Positions 52,621-64,000 of a DNA stretch of 64,000 nucleotides are shown one piece after another. Below the pieces are notes generated by a model. The model was not told the DNA's origin, did not search any database, and saw only the letters and a program-made list of their open reading frames with translations. How positions within the stretch are numbered: the first letter of the stretch is position 1; each line of letters starts with the position of its first letter. This DNA comes from Amphiduros pacificus (lineage: Eukaryota > Annelida > Polychaeta > Phyllodocida > Hesionidae): assembly GCA_949316495.1 (NCBI GenBank), contig OX439002.1:49692531-49756530 (forward strand), read 5' to 3'. The position numbers and the translations under genes are program-made.

Positions 52621-55347
52621 GTGATTTCTCGGATTTTACAACCCTTTAAGTTGAGCATACCGACGTGCAGCCATATATCTGCTAATTAGGACAAATATTA
52701 ATGCTGTTGTGGGATAATCAATATGATAAAGTGGTATTATATGTTGCACCGGTGGTTTTGTGAGACAGGATAAAAGAAGGGTTCTCATTTCCTTAGACCC
52801 ACAGCAATAGGATTCTTACATAAAACATAACCTGTTGCCAGTCGCACAGGTGCGAGAACTAATTAACCTTTCACAAACCTGATCACTCACAAGGTATGCG
52901 GCAAGCCAGAGAGGTGTAGCTCTTTTTTTGTTAAAGGTGTGAATGCCTTTCACCAATCTGTCTCCATATACTTGGAACACTGCTTTGGTGACCCTGGAAG
53001 CTGTTTTTTTTACATATGGCAGAAACCTAATCTACATCGAATTAGCTATGCAAATCTAATAGTTGCCCCAAAACAAATGTGTCGTCAGTTATTTAAAATG
53101 AAACATTGAATTGCATTTATTTGAAACATTTCACAGTTTGGAATCAAATAATTTCCCACTTTAGATAACCAATTGTTAAGGTTTGACAAGGTATGTTTAT
53201 CTGTCACGTTTGCAGCTATGCTAGTAGATAATCGTCACGCAGATAAATATGGACAATTCAATGGAATTGTCTCTCAAGAGATTTTAAGTTTTACAGAACA
53301 TGATAAATAACTCCAAATTATGTTTGTTTGTACCCATTTTAATGAACATATTTTGGTACATTTCTTGACATCCTTATATGAGCTTGTCTGGGGTTTCATT
53401 ATTCTTAATTGGTGAGTGAGGTTCTGTATGTGTTTGCTTCAACAAGGTTCACTTCACTGCGTGACACCCAGGCCAGATTAAAACTGTCAGGTCATGATCT
53501 ACCACGACAACCAAACCCAAAACACAGGTGGCCATTCTATCCTAATCTAATAATTTTAGACTAAAAAGCCACTACACTACATGGTTTCTGCACCCACTAA
53601 AATCCCCCCAAGACTCAAAGCTTCTAATGCGGTATATCGATCACCAGAGCATGTTACTCTGTGTGTTAGTATGAGCGACATCATTGCTTGAAGGATGGTC
53701 CGTGACCGTCCATACACTCACTTCTCATCTCAGCTACTCATGGCACTCTGTCATATCTCAAATGCATAGAAAATGTGTAACCCAACATATAAAAACTCTG
53801 CCTGTACTTCATGAGGAGCCTCTGTGTATACTTGCAGAGCCGATACATTACCAGATCGACAATCATCATTGTTTCAACTTGCAGAGACAGCCTAATGTTT
53901 TTTTTTCAGTCACTGATGGGATGGAGGTGTATGTAAGCAATTAAAAATGACTTTATAAAGTAACCGAAGGCAGATAATGATGATTGTTTTTACTTTATTA
54001 AAATATGTATATTTACCAAATTTGGAAGGATGTTATGTAAAATTCATTATGTATAAGGTGTCAATGTTATACTGGAATGCTATATTCAAATGAGAGATTT
54101 GTGTAAAAGTGATGAATCAGACTTTTTTGCCCAAAAATGGAGTTCCATGGAATTATTTTACTGGAAATTACAGATTGTTACATTCGATAGCAGATCAAAG
54201 TAAATTCGCATGGTTTGTTTAGCATACTTGATAGCTTCCTAACTTAAACAATTTATCAAAGCGATGCAACGCCGAGAAAACGTTATATCCCTGTATTACA
54301 CCGAGAGTCAACTCCAGTCTGTTTCATTCACACTATAACACGTTGAATAAAACATTAAATGTTCTCCAGAAAGCCTTGTCCTGAAGTGAATCTCCTCGGT
54401 AATATACAGTGCCTTGGAAAACCCTTTCTTCATCGATGTAGTAGGGAAATTTGATAAATGTTCTTTTAATATTTTATGTCAAACTCTAAGAATATATATG
54501 CCAATATCCGGTGTGGTGATACACAGTCACTTTTAAAATATTGTTCACTGTTTCCCTTGAAAACCACACTTCGATGCATACACATATCGCGACAACAGGG
54601 TGTAAACTATGGCCTGAGGCTCACCTGCGTTTGATGTAGCATAGCACTGTGAAGACAATTCTGACATGATCTGTAGATTTGAGTTACATTGATGGAGCCT
54701 GTAATTCTTTAGGGACTACAAAGAGTGTAAAACGCTACAGCCCGGGCAACTCATAGGCACTCAGGCTTTAAGTACTGTGCTCTGTAGTATCATATCAAAG
54801 TAATCTCTTTAGATTTTCAGGCCCTAAAACCGCGTGTTCAGGATAAAGTTTACAACTTATAATTGTCTATATCGTTTTAAGAATACACATGTGTGCCTTA
54901 TATACACATTTACATACAAACTTGCACATATACCAACCGTAAAATATCCTAAACAACGACGACTTTATTATAACTTTTATTCTATCGATCCTGATGAATT
55001 GATAACAAAAGCCAGCACGATCCTCAAGTGGTCCAACTAAAGCGTTCTAAGTTACCAGTATAAAACTTTGTTTGAGTGCACTTAAACTCAAGCAGAAGGT
55101 CCAGATCAGTGGAATGGACTGTCTGCTATATGGTGTCCCACAAGCACGATTTATCAGTCTGATTTTTTAATTGTGTACTTGTTTGGCAAGATGTATACAT
55201 TGAAAATCGCAGACTATCAGGCGGGCGCCACATTTGCATTCTGAAGGCAATAAACACTTGTGTGACCATGAAAATGACCATTTTATGATCCTATTTTCTC
55301 AAAAGGTGCCAAGAAAGTATCCTCGAGGACTAAGTATAATCTATATC
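52621..55347. other. Gene-poor DNA
   Basis: No supported exon, RNA or mobile element seen. Confidence 0.45.
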
Positions 55348-55416
55348 CAAAATAGCTCAATTGGCAGAGCATTTGCATTGAGACCCAGGGATTCTCGGTT
55401 CGAATCCTGGTCATTT
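55348..55416 (+). repeat. tRNA-like SINE head
   Basis: An A-box 'tagctcaattggcagagc' (55353) and a B-box 'ggttcgaatcc' (55398) lie at tRNA spacing. The middle, 'tttgcattgagaccca', is shared with the minus-strand copy at 10280-10343. The anticodon arm does not pair well, so this is not a working tRNA. Confidence 0.6.
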
Positions 55417-55502
55417 ACTTTCAAAAGCTATGAGCAGATATTGTCTGGAATCTGCGCTATATATGTCACCTTCAGTTTTTCTAACTTTAAAAATCTAACC
55501 TG

Positions 55503-55627
55503 TTGCCTTGCCTCGGTTGCCTTGCCTCGGTTGCCTTGCGTCGGTTGCCTTGCCTCGGTTGCCTTGCGTCGATTGCCTTGCGTCGGTTGCCTTGCGTCGG
55601 TTGCCTTGCGTCGGTTGCCTTGCATTG
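55503..55627. repeat. 14-bp GC-rich minisatellite, about nine copies
   Basis: Unit ttgccttgcgtcgg or ttgccttgcctcgg. It is much richer in G, C and CpG than its surroundings and starts about 90 bp after the tRNA-like sequence. Confidence 0.95.
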
Positions 55628-57000
55628 CTTTTGGATTATTTCAAACATGATGTGATTTTCCCATAATAGAATATAACTGACTTACGAGACACGACACTGA
55701 AATTTGGAGCAATCATAGCTGGAGATTAAACAGTTGAATATGGAATAGCGGCGAAAGCATTCACCTCTTTTGTGCACAGGTCAAAATAATTTGTGTCAGC
55801 TGTAGCCAAGCTGTGAAAGCACTTAAACATGGTAACCGGAAGTCGGTACAAGATTGCCTTAGAGCTTCTTTAGTGCATGACATGTAATGCTTGCTATTTA
55901 TTTATATACATATGTTTGAACAATTATGACTATTTAATTCACATATTGTTTTATTCTCACAAAAATAGGACTTGCTCATATTGGAAAGTTGTTCAGTACG
56001 GTCGCATAAATTACTATTCATATCTCTGTATTTTTCTCTCTTTTACGCTTATCTTTCCTACGTCACTTGTCCTATTGTTATATTTGCTTGGGTTACATGC
56101 AGTGCTCCTATTACTCTTATATGGTCTGCTATGGTCCTCACATTATTCCATGATCAACTCACTATTGTTCTGTTATACTTACATCAGTTTCTCTGTGTTT
56201 TTATACTCCCATGAAATATTTCTTATGGTCTCTTTTTAGTTTGGCATGGGTTGCTATGCTCACCTCAATTATCACAAACTTATAACATTATCATCTATTT
56301 TTGTACATCTGTGCACTTCTCAAATCTATTTGTTATTGTCTAAAGCACACGTGGTTGTATATGCAAGCATTTTGGTTGTCAGGAATCATACTACATAAAT
56401 CTCTCTTGACGCAGTATAGAGTTGATGCGCGCTGACGGCCGGTCCCGCTGAAGCAGTTCTTGCTGTCATGTGTCCCACATATTACTAACGTTTCATAATA
56501 GGAAAATTGCTTCCATATTATTGATAATAAGGACTGGTACCACCTGATGACATTCAAATCCACTTTGGAATGGTTAGGGAAACTGATGATTCATTATATA
56601 TAAAAAAATTGTCCAAGTTTATTTTTTTGTGAATTTAACAATTAGTTATATATTAAGCTATGTTGGTGATATGAGATAGATTATTGTGTCTTGAAAGAAA
56701 GTGAATATTTCTTTTTGGTGAACTAATATATTGTATCCAAAAGTGATATTCTCAGAATTACAAACCTTACCATAGTATCAAATGTCAATGTATATATGCA
56801 ACGAATGTATATGATACCAGAGCAAGCCCTCATATTGCAACATCTGCAAATAACCTATACTTATCATAAAAGCTAATACATTATTTTATGCCAGGATATA
56901 TAGCAGCAAAACAGAGGACACTTATGTCACCTTTTTTGCCCAAGGGAGGGCTTTCACAACACTGCAGATCTGCTGACATTTATGATACTTTGATTTTAAT
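55628..57000. other. Gene-poor DNA
   Basis: No supported exon. Two overlapping open frames at about 55877-56239 are hydrophobic by virtue of T-rich sequence. Confidence 0.45.
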
Positions 57001-57009
57001 ATAGAATCC

Positions 57010-57360
57010 CAGTGGCAGAAGAGGAGGGATGCCTCTCTTGAAGACCCAACACAACAAGACAAGTCTTTTCTCGCCACTTAGTCGGGGAGCAATCCTCTCT
57101 GTGTCAGCAAGGCATCTTTGAGCTCCTTCTTCAGACAGACTCTTCCCCAGTGAATGTCTCTGGTATATATGTGTGGGAACTGTTATGGAGAGAATCTGCC
57201 TGTCCTCTCCCAATCAACAAAGACACCAAACCCCTGCAGCGCTGATCCAGGACTGGGAAATAATCTTCTCAAAGTGGATGAAATCTTCACAAAGCGCCAC
57301 AGAAAGCCTCGGCGCCGATTCCAAGGCAACCAACCCTTGTCACGTGACTGTCATATTTAC
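57010..57360. promoter_or_regulatory. Non-repetitive, less AT-rich island: candidate regulatory DNA
   Basis: Complex block with an E-box (cacgtgac, about 57340), Sox-like motifs (caacaaag) and short open frames on both strands. None has clear splice structure or a known family. Confidence 0.2.
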
Positions 57361-58417
57361 ATTTGATTCATAAAGTGAAGTGGACTATCAAACCATATAA
57401 GTGTAATATTTGACAATTAAAAGTCCACTGACAGGTGTAAAAAGAATATTGCACAACATGTAACACTTTAGAACTGATTTTAGAGATAACCAGATGCATT
57501 GCCCTTTCCATCGACAAATCCTAAGCCTCAATTCAATATTATCTGTGATGTGCTAATTGTACAGATGGCGCGATGCACATCACACTGTCGACAATAATGA
57601 TAACTCTGTGCACACACGAGAAGACAAGACATATAGTACACAATGTACCTGGCCGGACTGCAGGAAGCGTCCACTCTCAAATCATAACACGACCTCATCC
57701 AGTCCACTCCAATGAACCTGACTAGCTGCTGAGAATAAATAGTCTTGATAAAAAACGAAGCTTGGCCAGGTAAGTGTTGATTGTCAACTCTCACTAGAGT
57801 GTTTTCTCCGATTCAAAATAAAGGTCAAATACGATAAAGCATGAATAGGTCTCGTAGGAACATTAAGAAATATATAAAAAAAACACAGGCTGGATATGGT
57901 AGGTAGCTGGGATAATACGATATGATCTTGAAAAACAAAAACAAAAACAAAAATAAAATTAAACGGAACGAAGATTGTGTCCACACATTATTAACATAAG
58001 AGGTCTTTTCTCACAAAAATTATATGTCATTGATCTCCCAAAGGTGATTATAAGATATTTATTCTTAATCTGAACTCTGCGGTATTAGTTAATCTGGCCT
58101 TATTGCTTTCATTCTTTCCCCCGGTTTCTTCCTCATGACACGAATCACAGACATAGGTTGTCTTTGATGCTGAGGTACTTCTACCTCAGAAATCACAACA
58201 TACACGCAAACGGCACATCTCTCAGGGCTTTACATATGTGTCATGCTTATTGTAAGCTTGCATTTGTACATTTACTGCACTTACATTGTTATGGAGATTA
58301 TGTTTATGGTGCGGTTGCCATGGTGTTTAAGCGAAGATCCACGTTAATATTATGTAAGCGTCCGTTTATAAGACCGCTTTATTACATACGCAAAGCTTGA
58401 TTTAGTGTTCATGTATG
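57361..58417. other. Gene-poor DNA
   Basis: No recognised feature. Confidence 0.45.
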
Positions 58418-58745
58418 GTTCTACTTGTTCTATTTGATATACTCGATCTACTTGTTCTACTTGACCCACTTGTACTACTTGATCCACTTGTACTACTTGA
58501 TCTACTTGTTCTACTTGTTCTACTTGATCTACTTTTTCTACTCGTTCTACTTGATCTACTTGTTCTACTCGATCTACTTGAACTACTTTTTCTACTCGTT
58601 CTACTTGATCTAATTGTGCTACTTGATCTACTTGATCTACTTTTTCTACTCGTTCTACTTGATCTACTTGATCTACTTGATCTACTTGATCTACTTTTTC
58701 TACTCGTTCTACTTGATCTACTTGATCTACTTGTTCTACTTGTTT
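58418..58745. repeat. 9-bp minisatellite (tctacttga/tctacttgt), about 35 copies
   Basis: Tandem 9-bp units with variants. Nine is a multiple of three, so the plus strand stays open in two frames and gives Leu-rich and Tyr-rich chance peptides. These are not genes. Confidence 0.96.
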
Positions 58746-59639
58746 AACTATAAAAACAGCTTTCTTTATTTAAGTTGTATATAATTACATATTTAGTGCT
58801 AATACATACATTTATATAATGCTATTACCAGAATGTGTCTGATCAAAGCGCTTGAATTTTGTATGTAATTTATAAGCTTACTTCCACTTTGAACACTAAA
58901 CCGTAAATTTGGGTCCATTGTCTTGCTGTGAGGATGCGAATTATCAGTGATGATCATAATCCCAATTTCCAAACTGACAAACCATGAATTGATTGGTGCA
59001 ATCAATATTCAGTCGTAATCAAACTCGTGGCTATCACCACCACAAGCTTCGGGTTGGGAGATTGATTGATAATTTCGCACCAATTCATTCTTATAATCAA
59101 ACTGCGTAATTAGTTAAGAGGACAAGCTCCCTGCACGAGATCTTGCATTATTCCCAGGTCAGTAATTATAGTATAGGAGATGATATTGAGTATCAACCAC
59201 AATGTTGACATTTGCATTCAAACCCCTCAATCATATAGACTCACATCAAAATGTCAATCATCATCTGACCATTAGGTTGTCCTGGAGACAATTCATGTAT
59301 TTTGGACATCACAGTTTGTGGTGCATATCAAGGGCGTATTGCAATATTAGTAGGTGATTTTAGCAAAGGATATCGGGCTACTTTGGATACAAAGTGTGGC
59401 GAGAGTGATACGAGTTTAAGTTTCCTTGCATTTAAAGCATAAACACATGAAACGTGCATCTGTTCCAATGGTCAACAGAGCGACTGACCTTGGCAATGAC
59501 TTTATAAGCATATCACTTTGGTTGCCCGCAGATTTCTTGTCGAAGACTGTAGTATTTCTCCTTCACATCATCTCTAAATATAACTTATACTATAACCTAA
59601 TCTTACATATTAACACATATTGAAAGGTGTCTACATATA
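58746..59639. other. Gene-poor DNA
   Basis: No recognised feature. Confidence 0.45.
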
Positions 59640-61560
59640 TGTGACGCAGATCTCAATGGTGAGACACAATAAGACCCGGATAAGAATTCTCCGCTTGGTT
59701 GTTGAAAGGCGCCACCTCGTGGACGAGACTTGGCGGGTAAAGGTGTGCTTCGCGGAGAATGTGGCGACCTAATCTACATATACAGCCAGGTCATGATGGG
59801 ACAATGAGATGCTAATGGCCGCCTCAGACAGACCCTAGCCGGTGTCGTCCAGCTGTCAGCCAAGACGTGCCCAAGCCTCTTCATATGCATGCCCTCCCGG
59901 CTTATAAATCTACGTCTGGCCCGCTTAATCCGTAGAAATGAATCCGGGATAATGTTAAGAGCCGCTGGTGCGCCTATGTAATGATGAACCAGGGAGGGGA
60001 TGTATGCCTTAAAATTGGTCACTGTCATTGGCACTACATTCTGAGGAGTCCTATTTATCTCTACTCGTCTATTAATAGTGGCATTATTCAAGATGTAATT
60101 CTCCCTGATCCAAACAGGACAGTATTCCGTCAACATGTTCAACCCACATTTTAACCCAGCCCGGCAAGCCAGGCAAGTCAGACATGTTTGGGGACGTTTG
60201 CACATTTTGATAATTGAAATAATTAATTAGAATATGGAAAACTAAGGAATTTATATATTATCTCACATAATTGTTAAACCTCATGGTAAACAAGCTATGC
60301 CTGAAGAATTATAAGATTAAATGTGGTTAGCTGTGTTCAACGTTCAACAATGGCAGGACTTGTAATTCTAAACAGCTCATCCCTACTGAATGAGAGGAAA
60401 GAATCTTTTGTCCTCGAACACCTGACACCCGGACAATATTGCTGGCTTTCACCTGTATTAGATCTGAAAAGCCCAAGACAACGCGAAGAATAGGCAAAGT
60501 AACTAACGCACGGCATAGGTCAGCGCCCGCACCCGAAATGCCACTGTTCTCAGCCTTAAATGGCACGGGTTGCATCCTGCTGGCTGGCCGCCAGATGCGC
60601 ATGTCTGCTCGGCAAGGTGGGGTTCCTTAGATATTGTTTATTTATCGCCAGACCACGTGTTTCACGTTTATACAATGCTAGCACAGGCCAGAGTCAAATG
60701 AAGGCCAGTAGTCACAACATCAAGTTCTGATAAAAGTGCAGCAGCAGACATTCCGCTTCCGCCAGGCTTGCTGATATAGGGCTCTCATCCCGGGGAGACA
60801 GACTGTTACAAAGTTACCCCAGCCATGTTACAAAAAACACAGCCTGGGATTCAGATAAAGATGGCGCTCAAAAATATATGACAGCCTCGGTACGATCATG
60901 TGACACCATAAAACATGGAATTGATAGTGGAATAAAGATCAGCAGGCCATTCATGGCGTCAAGGCCGTATCTTTAAATTAGATATAGAAAGCCTCAATTT
61001 AGCAACCAGTAAACCCCCAACTTTGCAAGATTGAGCAGAATGCAGTCGCTTGCCAGACTATGGGAGGATGTGCTACCCCTGTGGCAATCTGCTCCAGTGC
61101 GACAATTTGCCGCACCGTTCCGTTTTCGCCTCATTTCTTCTTGTATTGTCAACCACTAATAGGCTTGCTGTGTGGCGCAATGGTGATGCCCCTTGAGGTC
61201 AGCTCGGGGTCAAAACCACCTATAGCCACCAGAAATAAGATTTGTATGCGCGGGGTCGACAAATTTGCAGGTCAGTTTGCGAGCATGCCATGAGGTTAGA
61301 GGGTTTGGGAATAAATCATGCCCCGGGTCCATTACGGTTCGTTCCGTCTCTGTCTCCTCATGCATTTGCCCTGAACCATCAGAGCTCATCGGTACAAACC
61401 CCTTATCAATAATAAATGTGTATGATTTGCAACATTTTCACAAATAACGATCTACACTAACAACAGATCAGGGGTCGTCCTGAAGGTGAAATAATGCTCT
61501 CAGCCAGTCAAGTTCATCGCCGAACTTTAATTGTTTTATTTAGAGGGAGCTGCGTGCTTG
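59640..61560. promoter_or_regulatory. Large compositionally distinct island: candidate regulatory cluster
   Basis: About 1.9 kb of complex sequence with visibly more G, C and CpG than the flanks. It contains an octamer-like atatgcat (59883), GATA-type agataaag (about 60856) and several TAAT-type sites. Open frames on both strands (for example 59774-60205 minus, 60327-60602 minus) match nothing I recognise and lack splice structure. It could be enhancer DNA, a promoter for a gene beyond the window, or an uncharacterised repeat. Confidence 0.3.
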
Positions 61561-63000
61561 GGCCACGGGCGTTACACATAACCAAAATAGAATGTCTCCA
61601 TTGATATACAATACTTTGCTTTATTAGATTCTAGAACATACTAGAGGGCCTTTTGCAGAAATACAGATTTTATGAAGTCAGATCTGTAAATCGTCGTCAG
61701 GGTCACATCGTTGGCTGCCATTTTGCTGACCACATGCCAACCAGACGACATATAACGACGCCACAATAATCGATGTCTACTTCTTGATTTATGTTTCATA
61801 CCACCATAATTATTATACCTGTATGTTTAGTAACATATATGGTCTCTTTTATTTCCCTGTAAGAACATATTGATGTTTTTGTGACGCAGGTAAACCTGGT
61901 TACATTCGAGGTCAACTGTAACTTTGTAGTTATTGCCAGGTCGATGGTATAAATTTATATAAAATTTCCTTGCAAATCTAAAGCTTATTTGAATTAAATT
62001 AAAATTAAATACAGATAATTTTGCATGACAACTGATAAACTATATCATCGAGGGGTATTTTAAACAACACTTTATCTATGCTGAGTATAACGGACAGTTA
62101 TTGCTGTGTTAAATCTATGTTTTATATCAATATATTGAAATATGACATATCTTGATTGGGCGACATGCTTTCTCTACCTGTCTGCCGTAAAATGGTGCAT
62201 GAGGCTAAACTGAGCCATATCTTCTACCTCGTGTTTAATCTGGTGCGGCCAATGTTAAGCTCAGAGATTATTTCCAGCTCATTGAATGGCTGGCACACCC
62301 AGAAATGTGGCCAATCTCATTCCAAGTGCTTCAATCTATTCTAATCATGTTTTTTTGTCTTTGAAGAAATTACACGTGTATGTAGACATTCTTGTTCTTA
62401 TTTCATTGACGAATTGGTATTATAACTGACAATATATCCATTATTAAAGCCAACATTCTTGAAGACATTTTACAATTGCCACATTGAAGCATTTCACTGG
62501 TGAATATGTACATTTGTCTTAGCTTATATCTTTACTCAAATTTCAAGTTTACATTATATATCGAGGCAAATTTATATTGATTATATACTGGTATATTTGG
62601 TGGTCAAATGGAAAGCCATTTAGAAACAACCAATAAGGAGAAGCCACAGGTACAAATAACCAGAATATATAAGTACTGATAATTACCTCAATATTCCCAT
62701 ATCATATGTTCTCTGCCTTGGGTGCACTCATTCATCTAGGTGTATAATATGAATAAAGAGTCAATTATCAAGAAGCAATGCTTCATTTAAGATATTGTTA
62801 GAAATTATTTGGCATTTGCATAAATGCATTTGGGATATAGTCTTTAAAATTTACACCATTCTATAAAATTGCCTGTTCTCCTTACCGGTAAAGTCATCTG
62901 CGCAATTAAAAACATACCTTAGAGTCTTACGCTCAACGCAATATCGCGGAACTTGAATTAAAAAAAGAACAACATATAAATATTTTTTTGGGGAACTTAC
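61561..63000. other. Gene-poor DNA
   Basis: No supported exon. A complex block at about 62155-62345 resembles the other candidate regulatory islands. Confidence 0.45.
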
Positions 63001-63084
63001 TTTCAGAAAAGGTGAGCATCGTGGTATATTGATAATTGTGAGCACTGCGATCGTTTTCTCCACCGCCATCATACATTTAGCCAT
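63001..63084 (-). CDS. Possible first coding exon of an unrecognised minus-strand gene
   Basis: On the minus strand an ATG in good context (aaaATGG) opens 28 codons, MAKCMMAVEKTIAVLTIINI and then PRCSPFLK. They end at a strong donor (CTGAAA then gtaagt). The upstream sequence to about 63200 is less AT-rich with CpGs, as expected of a 5' end. The exon ends in phase 0, which is the phase needed to join the exon at 44771-44495. That intron would exceed 18 kb and the link is unproven. Confidence 0.3.
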
Positions 63085-63867
63085 ATTTTGACAAAAAGAC
63101 GTGTGGAATAATAGGATTCTGTCGAGCTGATTGAAGTGGCAGACAGGGTCAGAAAACACATCACAGTACGACGTCAAGAGGCGCTTGATTATCGCTCACG
63201 TTTCATGTACTACGTTGTTCATTTTTGAAGTGATTTCTTCATTGAAATCTACCTTAATATGAATTAAATGCGAATTTCCCTAAGCACAATATAATGTCTG
63301 TGTATGATGTGCCTGTATGAAAATTTGAATAATCAAATTTCTCCCGCTACCAGTTCCCACCTCCAGTCTAAATAAGGCAGAAACAAAACGATCCGACTTC
63401 CAGAGATTTCTAATTTTGAGCATTAAATCTCAACTAATTCAACCAAATAAATTTTCAACTGATTTAGCCATTTTACCTCTAAATTACCAACGGATATACC
63501 AGAAATATCATAGCCGGAAGGTCATACTTGACTCTGCAGACTTGCTATATCTAGCAATTTGATCATATCTATGACAAAGTAAGTATTCTCACTACTTACG
63601 TTTGTGATCCACCAGGTGTCCAGTTTATGCCATACTAAATTGTAAAATCCTCCTTACTACGTGGAAGGCCCAAAATGGTAAGGTGCCATCTTACCGGTGT
63701 GGTCTTATCTCTGCTTGTCCAAAGCTATATTGTCGTCGGTTGTAGAAAGATGATTTTTCCACTGGAACCGACGATTCAAGCAAGATTAACATAATTGCGT
63801 GATAATATGAGGTAGATGCTTCTCAGTGACCCTTTCTTCTTGCAAAAAATCAAATGGTTTTTAATTG
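63085..63867. other. Intergenic or upstream DNA
   Basis: No recognised feature beyond the possible 5' region of the exon at 63001-63084. Confidence 0.4.
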
Positions 63868-63951
63868 ATAATATATCAGTAGAAAAATGATTCAACTTGC
63901 ACTAGAATATCATAATATATCAGTAGAAAAATGATTCAACTTGCACTAGAA
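63868..63951. repeat. 44-bp tandem duplication
   Basis: Two copies of 'ataatatatcagtagaaaaa' plus 'tgattcaacttgcactagaa', offset by 44 bp and essentially identical. Confidence 0.95.
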
Positions 63952-64000
63952 CCATATTGAACCATATATGAGAAATATAAAAATGGTTGAAAGAGGCAAT

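Noticed and set aside
55348-55416. Functional tRNA gene
   Set aside because: Good A and B boxes but no proper anticodon stem or acceptor stem; a sibling copy shows it belongs to a dispersed family.
58415-58747. 110-codon Leu-rich, membrane-like frame
   Set aside because: Produced by a 9-bp tandem repeat; no start context, splice sites or conservation signal.
59774-60205. 143-codon minus-strand frame as a gene
   Set aside because: No family resemblance, no splice support, and the opposite strand and neighbouring frames look equally open in this less AT-rich island.

Overview
This is an animal nuclear genome window: AT-rich, with short exons in long introns bounded by GT-AG, tRNA-derived SINEs, many micro- and minisatellites, and long gene-poor stretches. 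The character of the repeats and SINEs suggests a mollusc, perhaps a bivalve. That is an inference; no marker in the window fixes the species.

Layout. 1-6.2 kb is repeat-rich intergenic DNA: a 17-bp minisatellite between two copies of a 45-bp-unit element, a SINE with a 12-bp target-site duplication, and a field of about seven 145-bp monomers. 6.7-17.3 kb, minus strand, holds a complete PDXDC1 orthologue. I traced 21 coding exons; they join in phase to exactly 2577 nt (858 residues plus stop). 17.3-21.4 kb is the divergent intergenic or 5' UTR space, with a CRE palindrome, dispersed repeats and a perfect 37-bp inverted repeat. 21.4-23.7 kb, plus strand, holds an intronless-CDS MFSD6-like transporter of 728 residues with a long acidic loop that is probably extracellular.

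23.7-64 kb has no gene I can name with confidence. It contains microsatellites, minisatellites, a second SINE copy and tRNA-like sequences. It also has several exon-like open stretches. The best is a two-exon minus-strand model at 44771-44495 and 42434-42217, possibly with a first exon at 63084-63001. Compositionally richer, non-repetitive islands (notably 59.6-61.6 kb) look like candidate regulatory DNA.

The two firm genes are head to head, but no functional link between them is evident. PDXDC1 lacks the lysine that would bind pyridoxal phosphate in the group II decarboxylase fold, so it is probably a pseudoenzyme. The transporter is a major facilitator family membrane protein of unknown substrate. 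I found no prokaryotic-type system, CRISPR array, or virus-derived element.
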